From NCBI RefSeq assembly GCF_024346715.1, contig NZ_AP024853.1, forward strand, positions 744,001 to 808,000: DNA of 64,000 bases, in the 5' to 3' direction. Under the pieces are notes generated by a model. It had not been told where the DNA came from and did not search any database. It worked only from the letters and a program-made list of their open reading frames with translations. Shown one piece after another: positions 28,497 to 38,141 of this stretch. Made by a program: the position numbers and the translations under genes. The DNA is from Photobacterium swingsii (GTDB lineage: Bacteria; Pseudomonadota; Gammaproteobacteria; Enterobacterales; Vibrionaceae). Position 1 is the first letter of the stretch, and every line of letters starts with the position of its first letter.

Positions 28497-28796
28497 ATGA
28501 CTGCTTATTTTATTCTAACTTACGATATTGCCGATCCAGAACAATATGCGAAATACAATCCAGGCTCTAACGAACTAACAGGCAGCACTATTGCAAAACA
28601 TGGTGGTGCACTACTCGCCGCCACCAATGAAGGCCTACAACTTGATGGTCATGATGCTGATATCAAAGTCGTACTCCAATTTCCAAGCCGATCGGCAGCA
28701 CAAGCGTGGATTGATGACCCAGATTATGCACCCGCTAAAGCCATACGCTTAGCATCAACCAAAAACCTAAACGCATTCATTGTCGATAAGCTATGA
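28497..28796 (+). CDS. DUF1330 family protein
   Basis: This 99-residue protein has the ferredoxin-like DUF1330 pattern: 'AYFILTYDIADPEQYAKYNP' at the start, a central glycine-rich 'KHGGALLAATNEG' and 'LQFPSRSAAQAWIDDPDY' near the end. The frame is open from 28365, but homology begins at the ATG at 28497 (AAGG about ten bases upstream), so the longer start is rejected. The biochemical role of the family is unknown. A strong terminator follows. Confidence 0.85.
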   Translation: MTAYFILTYDIADPEQYAKYNPGSNELTGSTIAKHGGALLAATNEGLQLDGHDADIKVVLQFPSRSAAQAWIDDPDYAPAKAIRLASTKNLNAFIVDKL

Positions 28797-28835
28797 AGCC
28801 TTAGCCTAACGTAATGAGTAAGAACATATAAAAAA

Positions 28836-28862
28836 GCGAACTGATTGGCAGTTCGCCTTTGC
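28836..28862 (+). terminator. Rho-independent terminator
   Basis: GCGAACTG (28836-28843) pairs with CAGTTCGC (28849-28856), loop ATTGG, then CTTTGC. An A run on the left side suggests it also works for the convergent LysR gene. Confidence 0.75.
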
Positions 28863-28940
28863 TATTATTTTCTTCCTTTGCTTTACATCTGATGTTGCCG
28901 CTTACTTGATCGATTACACAGTTGTCTCACCAAATGCAGG

Positions 28941-29882
28941 CTACGTATTGGAAGCACTGATAATGTGCGATTCCCAACGAGGAGGCGAACCAATATAGTC
29001 TTGTACCGCTTTGATAAACTCTTTCACTAGCATAGTTTGCTTTCGGTGAGGGTAGATCGCATAAATAGCCGTTTCTCTCGTCGATACTTCATAATGCGGT
29101 AATAACTGCACCAAACCTAGTTCATCCATATGCTGATCTAAATTAGAAATATCAATTAGGCTATAGCCTAGACCATCCCTTACTGCGCCAATCATAGTGC
29201 GCACATCGCTGACTTTATAATTTCCCTGCATTTTATACATATCAAATGGCTTACTGCTTCCTCTTTCTCGAGTGCTCAATTGATCAAGCGTAAGCGTGCC
29301 ATTGCTGTAAACAACAGCAGGCAGTGCGATCAGCTCGTCTGGTGTTTGAGGAAGTCCATGCGTTTCAATAAAAGCGGTGGCAGCAACAGCAATAAAATTT
29401 GTCTCTGCAATTTTACGAGCGATTAAGTTCGATTCTGTTAACTTACCCAAACGAAAAGCGAGATCGAAATGATCGCCAATAATATCGGCTTTCTTATCAT
29501 CCAAAGATAGATTTATTTTTACATCAGGGTACAGCTGCATAAACTGTGAAATCACAGGTTGCAGGTATTCTTGCCCAAAATAGACTGGAGAAGTTATCCG
29601 CAGTTCTCCTTTAGGCACAGATTGGTAAGCATCAGCAATATTTTTTATATTGTCTAATGTCTCCACAAGTGTGTGTGTTTGCTCTAAGATCTCTTCCCCT
29701 GCCGACGTTAAAGAAAAAGATCGGGTTGACCGATTCAATAACTGCACCCCAAGCACTTGCTCAAGTTTTTTTATCTGCTTCGAAAGCGATGAATTGTCCA
29801 TATCATGCAGTAGTGCGGCTTTCGTAAAAGACCCCTGCTGTACAACATCCAGAAACAATAACAACTGGTTGGTAATAGACAT
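28941..29882 (-). CDS. LysR-family transcriptional regulator
   Basis: This 313-residue LysR regulator (helix-turn-helix in 'GSFTKAALLHDMDNSSLSKQ', then 'LLNRSTRSFSLTSAGEEI') is of the AaeR/DmlR-like group. It is convergent with the DUF1330 gene, and its upstream neighbour on the same strand is the MATE transporter, separated by a terminator. The target is unknown. Confidence 0.85.
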   Translation of the reverse strand: MSITNQLLLFLDVVQQGSFTKAALLHDMDNSSLSKQIKKLEQVLGVQLLNRSTRSFSLTSAGEEILEQTHTLVETLDNIKNIADAYQSVPKGELRITSPVYFGQEYLQPVISQFMQLYPDVKINLSLDDKKADIIGDHFDLAFRLGKLTESNLIARKIAETNFIAVAATAFIETHGLPQTPDELIALPAVVYSNGTLTLDQLSTRERGSSKPFDMYKMQGNYKVSDVRTMIGAVRDGLGYSLIDISNLDQHMDELGLVQLLPHYEVSTRETAIYAIYPHRKQTMLVKEFIKAVQDYIGSPPRWESHIISASNT

Positions 29883-30006
29883 CGATCTTCCTCGATCTTA
29901 TTGCATAAATCAGATGACTCTCATCTTACGACGATATTGCCATCATCACACTCAGAATCTTGTCAGATACGATAGACAAAGCGAATGAAGAACACTCGCG
30001 AAAGGA

Positions 30007-30041
30007 AAAGCGAACCACCTAAATGTCACCCAGTTCGCTTT
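30007..30041 (-). terminator. Terminator-like inverted repeat after the MATE gene
   Basis: AAAGCGAAC (30007-30015) and GTTCGCTTT (30033-30041) form a 9-bp stem with a 17-base loop, 20 bp after the MATE stop. The arms end in A/T runs. Confidence 0.6.
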
Positions 30042-30060
30042 ATGGTATGCAGATCGAGGC

Positions 30061-31431
30061 CTAGACAGCTACGCCCATGGAATGGGCTTCTACGCCTTCG
30101 GCTTTACGTTGAAAGTCAGTCACACTTTTGTAGAGAATAGCCATTAACAAAATACCGGTTGCCGCTAAGCCCAGAGCCACACCCGCCCATATACCTTCAA
30201 GTCCCATCGTATCCATTAAGAACCAAGCAGCAGGTAAGCCAACAAGCCAATAACCGATAACAGTGACGACGGTTGGGGCTATCACAACCTTCATTCCACG
30301 TAAAATGCTAATGGCTGCCAGTTGCCATGCATCGACCACAAAGCACAATGCAACCATGATCATGACACCAGGTAAGGCTTTCACAAGATCGGTTGCTAAC
30401 GCATCCCCTTCCACACTAAACACCTGTGTTAAAAATTCTGGGTACATACTTAACAACACACCGATCACTGCACTGGTTGCTGTCACCACGATCAAGCCTT
30501 GTTTAGCATAATGACGCACCAAACGCGGTTCATTACTGCCGACATGCTGGCTAACGAGAATAGAGGTCGCTTGCGAAAAACCAAAAGCGATATTCCACGA
30601 GAAATTCAAGCATTGCATCGCAATCTGGTTAATCGCTAACGACACAGCACCTAAGGTACCCGCTAATAAAGCCGCCCCAGAAAACAACGCGTGTTCAAGC
30701 AAGGTGGCAATCATAATCGGTACACCAATACCTAGCAGTGGTGTAATCGCATTCAGCTTATACTCACCTATTAACATCAAAGGATTATATTTTTTATAAC
30801 GTGGTTGGCTAAAGACCCAAAAGCCATAACCCAACATAATAATGAATGCAGCTAACGATGTGCCGTAGCCTAAGCCCGCAATCCCCATATCTAGCTTGAA
30901 TGCCAATAGATAACTGAGTGGGACATTGAGCATCACAGTCGCTAATGACATCACCATAACTGAGCGTGTATCACCAAATGCACTGACTAGGCTACGTAAT
31001 ACAAGTAAAAAGAGTGTTGGCAACATAGACCATTTCAATGCATGAAAGTAATCCATAGCGAGAACAACGGCCTGCGGATCTTGTTTAGCATGCAGTAACC
31101 AGTTATCCATAGTGTAAAACAACGGCTGCAGTGCCACCGTTAATATCACGGCAAGAAGAATCCCCCCCTTTAACGAGGAACGAACTTCTTGATCAGCTTT
31201 TTCTGGCTGACGCACTTGTTTACCGTAAGCAATAGCGATTAAGTTAGCGACACAGCCAACTGTACTGCCCGCAATAATGAAGATAAACGAATACACAGAC
31301 GCACCCAAGCCACCGCCAGCGATTGCGAGAATGTTCAGTTGAGCCATCATCCAAACATCGGTGAACATAAGAAGTTGGGCAATCAACTGAGAAATAATTA
31401 AAGGTATAGCTAGGCTTATCAGCTTTTTCAT
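30061..31431 (-). CDS. MATE-family multidrug efflux transporter
   Basis: This 456-residue membrane protein has twelve predicted helices and two repeated halves, as in MATE (NorM/DinF-type) exporters. The first helix contains 'IPLIISQLIAQLLMFTDVWM' and the second half 'IGVPIMIATLLEHALFSGAA'. Such pumps expel cationic drugs in exchange for Na+ or H+. It is divergent from the LysR gene at 31684 (about 250 bp), which is its most likely regulator. A terminator-like repeat follows the stop. Confidence 0.9.
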   Translation of the reverse strand: MKKLISLAIPLIISQLIAQLLMFTDVWMMAQLNILAIAGGGLGASVYSFIFIIAGSTVGCVANLIAIAYGKQVRQPEKADQEVRSSLKGGILLAVILTVALQPLFYTMDNWLLHAKQDPQAVVLAMDYFHALKWSMLPTLFLLVLRSLVSAFGDTRSVMVMSLATVMLNVPLSYLLAFKLDMGIAGLGYGTSLAAFIIMLGYGFWVFSQPRYKKYNPLMLIGEYKLNAITPLLGIGVPIMIATLLEHALFSGAALLAGTLGAVSLAINQIAMQCLNFSWNIAFGFSQATSILVSQHVGSNEPRLVRHYAKQGLIVVTATSAVIGVLLSMYPEFLTQVFSVEGDALATDLVKALPGVMIMVALCFVVDAWQLAAISILRGMKVVIAPTVVTVIGYWLVGLPAAWFLMDTMGLEGIWAGVALGLAATGILLMAILYKSVTDFQRKAEGVEAHSMGVAV

Positions 31432-31683
31432 TCGTCTTTAGTGCTCACGGAATTATTAGATTTGCTTGAATATGCGATTGAACTGTATGGCTAGGCAGTG
31501 AGTTATCTCGATGGACAGAGGGAAGTGAAAAAGTGTGTTACCGATACTTGCCTCAACTGCTTTTTAGCTACAGCGTGAAAATAACTTGCGTCTTACTCTC
31601 ACAAGGTAGTGCTATTCGCATTGATTTTCAAACGAGTTTTCGGCACTCTTGCATTCATAAAACTCATGCAAGAGGTCGCTAAG

Positions 31684-32649
31684 TTGAAAAAAAGACACGC
31701 TTCATTGCCATCATCACTTAACGCATTACGTGTATTTGAAGCCGCCTCGCGCAATTTAAGCTTTACACTCGCAGCAGAAGAACTAAATGTGACTCAAAGT
31801 GCGGTCAGTCGCCAAATAAAACAGTTAGAAGAGAATATCGGTATTGCACTATTTATAAGGCAGCATAGAGCCTTAACATTAACGAATGAAGGTAAATCAC
31901 TTGCTGATTTACTAACTCGCCAGTTTAGCGAACTAAATGGTCATATTGATCAACTTAAACACCAAGATGACAACACTTTACGCTTGAATGTAGCCATGAG
32001 CTTAGCAGTACGCTGGCTCATTCCTCGCTTGCATTCATTTAAAGAACAGCAGCCCGATATCGATATTGTCCTCTCTTCCATCATAGGCAATAGCAGCGAT
32101 GAGGTTAGCCTCGCGAATGATGAATACGACATTGCGATCTATAACTATGAAGATAAGCCTCAAAATCGCTTTGATTCGATCTTTTTACGTGATGAGCTAC
32201 TCGCGCCAGTCTATTCAGCATTGATCGCACCAGAAACCCAACAACTAACACTCGAAGAAGCACTTTGTTTTCCCTTATTACACCCAACTAAAGACAGATC
32301 TGACTGGCGCAATTGGCTTGCACAATCAGGAATTCGCTTCTCACATCAAGACAATGGATTAACCTTCGACACTTTAGATATGGCGCTAACGTCTTGTATG
32401 GCAGGGCAAGGCATCGCAATGACTGACTTACTACTGGTTGTGAATGAACTTGAGAAGGGGTTTCTTCAACTCCCTCACCCCGTCACTATCATTGAGGGTC
32501 CATGGCGTTATGCCTATGTTTGCCAAAAACAAAATGCCATCACACGAACCTTTATCACTTGGCTCAAAGAGCAAGTCGCTTTAGAACGAGAACAATTTGA
32601 AGTCTTAGCCAAAACCAAAGGTTGGCAAATCCAAACAGCTTCCCTATAA
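31684..32649 (+). CDS. GcvA-like LysR-family regulator
   Basis: This 321-residue regulator starts at TTG (31684), preceded by AGAGG at eight bases. The longer open frame from 31609 adds a stretch unlike the family. The N-terminus 'LNALRVFEAASRNLSFTLAA' and 'LNVTQSAVSRQIKQLEE' are typical of the GcvA group. It lies divergently from the MATE gene and may regulate it. The ~370 bp downstream hold no gene, only the Fur box near its far end. Confidence 0.85.
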   Translation: MKKRHASLPSSLNALRVFEAASRNLSFTLAAEELNVTQSAVSRQIKQLEENIGIALFIRQHRALTLTNEGKSLADLLTRQFSELNGHIDQLKHQDDNTLRLNVAMSLAVRWLIPRLHSFKEQQPDIDIVLSSIIGNSSDEVSLANDEYDIAIYNYEDKPQNRFDSIFLRDELLAPVYSALIAPETQQLTLEEALCFPLLHPTKDRSDWRNWLAQSGIRFSHQDNGLTFDTLDMALTSCMAGQGIAMTDLLLVVNELEKGFLQLPHPVTIIEGPWRYAYVCQKQNAITRTFITWLKEQVALEREQFEVLAKTKGWQIQTASL

Positions 32650-32976
32650 AATCATACTTAAGACATCAGAGGGGCATAGCCCAAGGCTCACCACCTAATG
32701 CTCCCTCTACACCTCCCTAAAATGCTACCATTTTCATAGCAGATTCTGACTAGAGCACTAAGCTTGTTTATATCCATACTCTTGATTCACTAAGCAGAAT
32801 ATTACGTAGTAAGAAACACTTAGCACTGAACAAAAATTGCAGTTAGGTTGTGGCTCTACTGACAAAACCGATAACGTACTTATTTGTAACCTTGACCAAC
32901 AAGAACGAGATGAAAATTAATGGTGTAGGTATTTATACAAACATCGTGTTTTCTACTTGCGTGCAACCACCCTAAA

Positions 32977-32991
32977 TGATAATAATTATCA
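32977..32991 (+). promoter_or_regulatory. Fur box upstream of fagA-fumC
   Basis: TGATAATAATTATCA is a perfect 7-1-7 palindrome that fits the Fur consensus (TGATAATNATTATCA) exactly. It lies 28 bp before the fagA start, where bound Fur-Fe would block transcription. This implies expression when iron is scarce. Confidence 0.85.
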
Positions 32992-33018
32992 CTACAGAAA
33001 TTAAACATCGGATCTCGC

Positions 33019-33402
33019 ATGAAACAAACAGCAAGTTGCTACCAAGCTTTCTTCTCTGCTGAAGATCGCTTTCTTAACCCGCACATCGTTCCTGGTTTTG
33101 AACCAGACGTCATTGTTGATTTTATTCAATCAGGGATAACACTTGCTGCTTGTTACCAATCAGGGACCCAAACCCCGAATCCGCTTCTACAAGAACTATT
33201 CCTACGGCGGGTGTTTTTCAATCTACTCAAAGCCATCGATCATCGTGGTCATTCGCGTATTTTTCGTCGTGTCTGTTGGGATTATCTGCATTGTCCGCTG
33301 CTCGCCTTAAAGAAATATTATGGCGACTCGCAAACAGGTAAACAGCGCTTCCTCTCATTACAGCGAGAAATCAGACAAGTCCAACATACATCTGGCTTCT
33401 AA
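33019..33402 (+). CDS. fagA: FagA-like protein in Fur-regulated fumarase operon
   Basis: This 127-residue soluble protein has no signal peptide. Features are Cys residues (in 'ACYQSG' and 'RRVCWDYLHC') and a basic C-terminal half. It sits just behind a perfect Fur box and ten bases before fumC, the same arrangement as the Fur-associated fagA-fumC pair of Pseudomonas, which is the main reason for the name. Sequence similarity to FagA is only tentative ('R..C.D....PL' pattern). The role of FagA is not known. Confidence 0.65.
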   Translation: MKQTASCYQAFFSAEDRFLNPHIVPGFEPDVIVDFIQSGITLAACYQSGTQTPNPLLQELFLRRVFFNLLKAIDHRGHSRIFRRVCWDYLHCPLLALKKYYGDSQTGKQRFLSLQREIRQVQHTSGF

Positions 33403-33411
33403 GGACCTTTC

Positions 33412-34797
33412 ATGACTATCCAATACCGAACAGAAACCGACAGCATGGGCGATGTGCACGTGCCAAAAGACGCGCTTTATCAAGCTCAAACACAGCGTGC
33501 TATCAATAACTTTCCCATTAGCGGAATACCAATGCCAACCACCTTCATTCAAGCATTGGCATACATAAAACAAGCGGCAGCACGCAGTAACCTTGAATTA
33601 AAGTTGCTCGATCACGACATTGCACATGCAATCATTGACAGTTGCCAGAAGATCATCGACAAGCAATACCATGAACATTTTCCTATAGATGTCTTTCAAA
33701 CAGGCTCTGGAACCAGTTCAAATATGAATGCTAATGAAGTAATTGCGACACTAGCCAGTGAACAGCTTGGTCAAACCGTGAGCCCCAATGATCATGTGAA
33801 CATGGGGCAAAGCAGCAACGATGTGATCCCAACCGCAATTCAAGTCAGTGCCGCATTAAGCTACCACCAGCATCTATCACCTGCGTTGTCCCACCTAAAC
33901 ACAGCGCTCGATAAAAAAAGTATTCAAGTTGAAGGGGTGATAAAAACAGGGCGTACGCATTTAATGGATGCCATGCCGATTTCACTCACACAAGAGCTAC
34001 AAGGCTGGAAAACCCAAATTGAGAAAGCCAAACTAGGCATTGAACACGCATTAGAAAATAGCAGTGCGCTTGCCCAAGGCGGGACAGCCGTTGGCACAGG
34101 GATCAACGCTGATCCGCAATTTGCCGCTATTTTTGCTAATAACCTATCAATATCAACCGAAATCGCTTTTACCACTAGCGATAACTTTTTCTACAATCTT
34201 GGTAGCCAAGATGCCATTGTTGCTTTATCGGGCCAGTTAAAAACAACAGCTGTAGCAATCATGAAAATTGCCAATGACTTGCGCTGGATGAATTCTGGCC
34301 CACTGGCAGGGTTAGGTGAAATTGAGCTTGAAGCCTTGCAGCCAGGCTCATCGATTATGCCAGGAAAGGTTAATCCAGTGATCCCTGAAGCCGCTGCTAT
34401 GGTTGCTGCGCAAGTGATAGGTAACGATGCTACCATCACAGTCGCGGGACAATCTGGTAACTTCCAGTTAAACGTTATGCTACCTGTTATAGCCCATAAC
34501 CTGCTTCAAAGTATGGAGCTACTTGCCAACGCCTCTACCCTATTAGCCGATAAAGCGATTGCGACCTTTATGGTACGTGACGATAACCTTCAGCAAGCAC
34601 TAGCCAAAAACCCAATATTGGTAACTGCACTAAACCCAGTGATTGGTTACTTAAAAGCGGCAGAAATAGCCAAGAAAGCATATAAAGAACAGCGGGCAAT
34701 CATTGATGTCGCAGAAGAAGAAACTGCATTAAGCCGAAGTGAGCTAGAACGATTACTCAACCCAGCGAAGCTGACTCAAGGTGGGATTGCGCAATAG
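33412..34797 (+). CDS. fumC: Class II fumarate hydratase
   Basis: This 461-residue enzyme interconverts fumarate and malate without an iron-sulfur cluster. The superfamily signature 'GSSIMPGKVNP' and the class II landmarks 'GSGTSSNMNANEVIA', 'MGQSSNDVIPTAIQ' and 'KTGRTHLMDAMP' are all present, and the length is normal. The ATG at 33412 follows TAAGGACCTTTC. Placement behind the Fur box via fagA means it should replace the iron-dependent fumarases when iron is low. A 12-bp hairpin follows, overlapping the end of the convergent EAL gene. Confidence 0.95.
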   Translation: MTIQYRTETDSMGDVHVPKDALYQAQTQRAINNFPISGIPMPTTFIQALAYIKQAAARSNLELKLLDHDIAHAIIDSCQKIIDKQYHEHFPIDVFQTGSGTSSNMNANEVIATLASEQLGQTVSPNDHVNMGQSSNDVIPTAIQVSAALSYHQHLSPALSHLNTALDKKSIQVEGVIKTGRTHLMDAMPISLTQELQGWKTQIEKAKLGIEHALENSSALAQGGTAVGTGINADPQFAAIFANNLSISTEIAFTTSDNFFYNLGSQDAIVALSGQLKTTAVAIMKIANDLRWMNSGPLAGLGEIELEALQPGSSIMPGKVNPVIPEAAAMVAAQVIGNDATITVAGQSGNFQLNVMLPVIAHNLLQSMELLANASTLLADKAIATFMVRDDNLQQALAKNPILVTALNPVIGYLKAAEIAKKAYKEQRAIIDVAEEETALSRSELERLLNPAKLTQGGIAQ

Positions 34798-34809
34798 CAT
34801 TTCAAACAC

Positions 34810-34839
34810 AATCGCGGTTAATTGACTAACCGCGATTGC
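34810..34839. terminator. Hairpin between fumC and the EAL gene
   Basis: CAATCGCGGTTA (34810-34821) pairs perfectly with TAACCGCGATTG (34828-34839), loop ATTGAC. It lies 13 bp after the fumC stop and reaches into the last codons of the convergent EAL gene. Confidence 0.6.
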
Positions 34840-35621
34840 TCCACAAATTCATTTAAGAGTAAAGGCCGACCAAAATAGTACCCTTGCATAAAGTCTACAT
34901 TGAGCATCATCGCGACATCATAAGCATGCTGATCTTCCACGCCTTCTAGCAGCACTTTCGCCCCTACTTTTTTTGCTATTCGCAACGCATCATTTAAACG
35001 TTCTGGCGCACCACTAAGGTATTCTTGTAATAGACTTTTATCCATTTTGATGATGTCGGGCTTGACCGTTAAAGCACGTGTTGCCGATGAGGCTTCACTC
35101 CCGTAATCATCCATTGCGAGCTTAACCCCTTTCCCCCGCATACTGCGTAACACGTTATTCAATCGATGGTCATCAGTACAGTGGTGTTCTAATAGCTCAA
35201 AGTAAATATCGTGAAGGTTTAGCCCAAGCTCTTTCACACGAGGAAACAAGAGGTTATTACCTGTTTTATAGTCACGATTGTCGATCAATGCATCAGGGCT
35301 CATGTTAAGGAATAACGCACCTTGGCGAATAAAGTGCGCAAAGTTACGAAGATGAATGACACGGGCAAGACGATCAATATTAATTTTATCGAAAATAGGT
35401 AAATGTCGGGACGTAAAAAACGGCTCTGTTTGAAAACGTAAACCTTCTTTATCGTAAATGCGCATTAAGGCTTCATAACCAAAGACTGTTTTATCGCGTT
35501 TTACTATCGGCTGAAAGGCGCTTTTAATGACTTTATCTTGATATACGAAGCTAAAACCATCAGATGTGGTACCACGTAAGTAATGCTCTATATCGTGAAC
35601 AGTTCTCAATATTTTATTCAC
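34818..35621 (-). CDS. Stand-alone EAL-domain protein (c-di-GMP phosphodiesterase-like)
   Basis: This 267-residue soluble protein consists of little more than an EAL domain. Catalytic positions appear kept: Glu50 in 'YEALMR', Asn106 ('LFLNMS'), Glu142, Asp171-Asp172, Lys192 ('KMDK'), Glu226 ('LLEGVE') and Gln246 ('MQGYYFGRP'). However, the loop that is usually DDFGTGYSS reads 'DDYGSEASS', which often goes with weak activity or a sensing role. There is no membrane or sensor domain. It is convergent with fumC. Confidence 0.85.
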   Translation of the reverse strand: MNKILRTVHDIEHYLRGTTSDGFSFVYQDKVIKSAFQPIVKRDKTVFGYEALMRIYDKEGLRFQTEPFFTSRHLPIFDKINIDRLARVIHLRNFAHFIRQGALFLNMSPDALIDNRDYKTGNNLLFPRVKELGLNLHDIYFELLEHHCTDDHRLNNVLRSMRGKGVKLAMDDYGSEASSATRALTVKPDIIKMDKSLLQEYLSGAPERLNDALRIAKKVGAKVLLEGVEDQHAYDVAMMLNVDFMQGYYFGRPLLLNEFVEQSRLVN

Positions 35622-35893
35622 TACATAAACTCATTTAACAACATATAAAGACCACATCCCCAAAAAATACTGCCCGTCGTACCAAACAGGCTAGATAATT
35701 ACATAAGGTATCAGTATAAGATATAGATTACGTCAAAAAACCATCACACACACAACCAAGTGTCGAATTATTGACTAAAAGCGAATTTTCGCCACCTCAA
35801 ACCGCGGCTCAACACCCTATATGAAACAAATCTAACATACTTCTACGATTACACAGCCTATAAAAATTAAAATTACACATTTTTGAAAGAGAA

Positions 35894-36667
35894 ATGTCAC
35901 ATATTACCACTAGTCTTTACCCATCAAATCAGTCAAAAATCAGACATAACAAAGGAAAGAGTTTGGTGATAGACAGTACAGTAAAAAAGCATCGTCCTTA
36001 TTTAGCTATTTTCGATCTTGATGACACATTAATCGCGGCAGACTCTGCAAGTCTGTGGACCGCATTTTTAGTCGAACAAGGTATTGCTTTACCTGCATTA
36101 CAAGCTGAAGAAGAAGAGATGATGTTAGCCTATGCCAAAGGCGATATGGATATGCATTCTTACATGCGAGCAACATTGGCACCGCTGATTGGCAAAGACA
36201 GAACGGCAATTGAAGAGCTGGTAAACGAATTTATTGAGCAAAAAATCAAACCGGCGCTTTACCAAGATGGTTTAGCACGCATTGAATGGCACAAAAAACG
36301 AGGTGACAGCGTCATCATCGCTTCAGCAACTTCAGAACACCTCGTAAAGCCTATCGCGAATATGTTGGGGGCTGATGATGCCATCGCTATCGAGCTTGAG
36401 ACTCTGAATAACATTTATACTGGCAATACCAAAGGTGTACTCAGTTACCAACAAGGAAAGGTGACCAGAATGAAGACATGGCTAGCCTCTAATGACGCCC
36501 AATATAAAGGCTGTTATGGCTATAGTGACTCTATTAATGACTTACCCTTACTCAATGCTGTCGACAAACCATTCGCCGTTAATCCCGACCCAACACTGGC
36601 TATGCACGCACAAATGAAAGATTGGACGATTATGGAATGGCGTCACGATAATAATATTCTGCGTTAA
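35894..36667 (+). CDS. HAD-family (IB) phosphatase
   Basis: This 257-residue hydrolase has HAD motif I 'FDLDDTLI' (nucleophile Asp), motif II 'IIASATSEH', a conserved Lys region and motif IV 'GYSDSINDLPLL', as in subfamily IB (SerB-like) phosphatases. The N-terminal ~35 residues are extra and basic. GAAAGAG precedes the ATG. The substrate, probably a small phosphomonoester, is unknown. A perfect terminator lies about 110 bp downstream. Confidence 0.85.
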   Translation: MSHITTSLYPSNQSKIRHNKGKSLVIDSTVKKHRPYLAIFDLDDTLIAADSASLWTAFLVEQGIALPALQAEEEEMMLAYAKGDMDMHSYMRATLAPLIGKDRTAIEELVNEFIEQKIKPALYQDGLARIEWHKKRGDSVIIASATSEHLVKPIANMLGADDAIAIELETLNNIYTGNTKGVLSYQQGKVTRMKTWLASNDAQYKGCYGYSDSINDLPLLNAVDKPFAVNPDPTLAMHAQMKDWTIMEWRHDNNILR

Positions 36668-36778
36668 CCCTAACGTGCATGGCACACTAAGTTTTTGCAG
36701 CAAGCGATTCAGTACATAAGAGTTCAATAAAAATTATCGCCAAACCTTCAATACATCACCCTGATAATATTGAAGTTT

Positions 36779-36801
36779 GCCCTCATGGTGAGGGCTTTTT
36801 T
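36779..36801 (+). terminator. Rho-independent terminator
   Basis: GCCCTCA (36779-36785), loop TGG, TGAGGGC (36789-36795), then six T. It ends the HAD phosphatase transcript. Confidence 0.9.
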
Positions 36802-36954
36802 GTGCCGGTAAGGGAACCTTATTAAGTTCATTCAAATTTTTTGACCTAGTTGTTCAACTCCCTCACCTGTTCTCTGAATATTTTCCTTCTACAATAAATT
36901 CATCAGTTAAGGCTAGCGTATTGCTCGCCCCCTAATGAGATGAAGGCAAAGGTT

Positions 36955-37497
36955 ATGCAACACACTGTCAAAAAATATGACCCGATATCAATCGTGCTTC
37001 ACTGGACGACAGCGCTGACTGTGATTGGATTATTTGCACTAGGCTTATGGATGGTCGATCTCAACTATTATTCAGAATGGTATAAACCAGCCCCTCATTG
37101 GCATAAATCAATTGGTCTATGTTTGGCAGCGGTTACCCTCTTTCGTTTGATATGGAAACTGTTTGCTTCACACCCACCCATTGAAGGCGCAAATTGGGAA
37201 AAAATCGGCGCTAAATTAGCACACGCCGTTATCTACCTACTGCTCATTGGTTTATTTATTTCAGGCTATCTGATTTCAACAGCAGATGGACGTGCCATTG
37301 ACGTATTTGATTGGTTTTCAGTACCAGCACTTGGTGAGTTGTTTGACAACCAAGCCGATCTTGCAGGTGAGGTGCATTACTACATTGCCTTTGCCTTAAT
37401 CGGTCTATCAGCACTGCATGCGCTTGCTGCGTTAAAACACCACTTCATAAATAAAGATAATACTTTAAGAAAAATGTTAGGAGTTACAAAGTCATGA
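36955..37497 (+). CDS. Cytochrome b561
   Basis: This 180-residue membrane protein has four helices and the His residues expected to ligate two haems ('IVLHWTTALTV', 'HWHKSIGL', 'LAHAVIYLLLIG', 'EVHYYIAF', 'LSALHALAALKHH'). It probably passes electrons between quinol and a periplasmic partner. The ATG at 36955 is chosen, with AAGG eight bases upstream. The stop overlaps the yceI start by ATGA, the classic yceJ-yceI pairing. Confidence 0.9.
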   Translation: MQHTVKKYDPISIVLHWTTALTVIGLFALGLWMVDLNYYSEWYKPAPHWHKSIGLCLAAVTLFRLIWKLFASHPPIEGANWEKIGAKLAHAVIYLLLIGLFISGYLISTADGRAIDVFDWFSVPALGELFDNQADLAGEVHYYIAFALIGLSALHALAALKHHFINKDNTLRKMLGVTKS

Positions 37498-38063
37498 AAA
37501 AGCCTCTAATCGCTCTAAGTTTACTTTCTGCCGCTATGCTACCTAAACTAGCAACAGCTGCTGATTACGTCATTGATACACAAGGTGCGCACGCCTCTAT
37601 CAACTTAAAAGTTCAGCACCTTGGCTATAGCTTTATCAAAGGCCGTTTTAACACTTTCGATGGAACTTTTAGTTACGATCCAGCGAATGTTACTGCATCA
37701 AAAGTGAATGTAAACGTTGATACTACTAGCTTGGATACTAACCATGCTGAACGCGATAAGCATATTCGTAGCAACGACTTTCTCGACGTAAAGAAATACG
37801 CTACAGCAAATTTCACCAGTAATAAAATTGTAGATAAAGGCAACGGTAACATCGAAATTCAAGGTGAACTTACCCTACACGGCCAAACCAAGCCACTGTC
37901 TATTGATGCACATTTTGTTGGTGAAGGCGATGATCCATGGGGTGGTTATCGTGCAGGCTTTACCGGCACAACACGTATAGAGTTGGCTGACTTTGACATT
38001 CCTGTAATGGGGGCTTCAAGCTATGCCGATTTAGAACTGCATGTTGAGGGGATTCGCCAATAA
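37494..38063 (+). CDS. yceI: YceI-family periplasmic lipid-binding protein
   Basis: This 189-residue secreted protein has a signal peptide (cleavage after 'ATA', residue ~22) and the YceI pattern: 'GAHASINLKVQHLGYSFIKG', 'DTNHAERDKHIRSNDFLDV', 'GELTLHGQTKPL'. The family forms a lipocalin-like barrel that binds polyisoprenoids. It is translationally coupled to the cytochrome b561 gene, and a terminator follows 55 bp later. Confidence 0.9.
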   Translation: MKKPLIALSLLSAAMLPKLATAADYVIDTQGAHASINLKVQHLGYSFIKGRFNTFDGTFSYDPANVTASKVNVNVDTTSLDTNHAERDKHIRSNDFLDVKKYATANFTSNKIVDKGNGNIEIQGELTLHGQTKPLSIDAHFVGEGDDPWGGYRAGFTGTTRIELADFDIPVMGASSYADLELHVEGIRQ

Positions 38064-38118
38064 GCACCTTTATTAGCGTCTAATTTCGACAAGTTATCTT
38101 GCTGTATTTTAGCGACCT

Positions 38119-38141
38119 AGCCCGCAGCTATTGCGGGCTTA
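38119..38141 (+). terminator. Terminator after yceI
   Basis: AGCCCGCA (38119-38126), loop GCTAT, TGCGGGCT (38132-38139), then TATGTTTTA. Confidence 0.75.
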
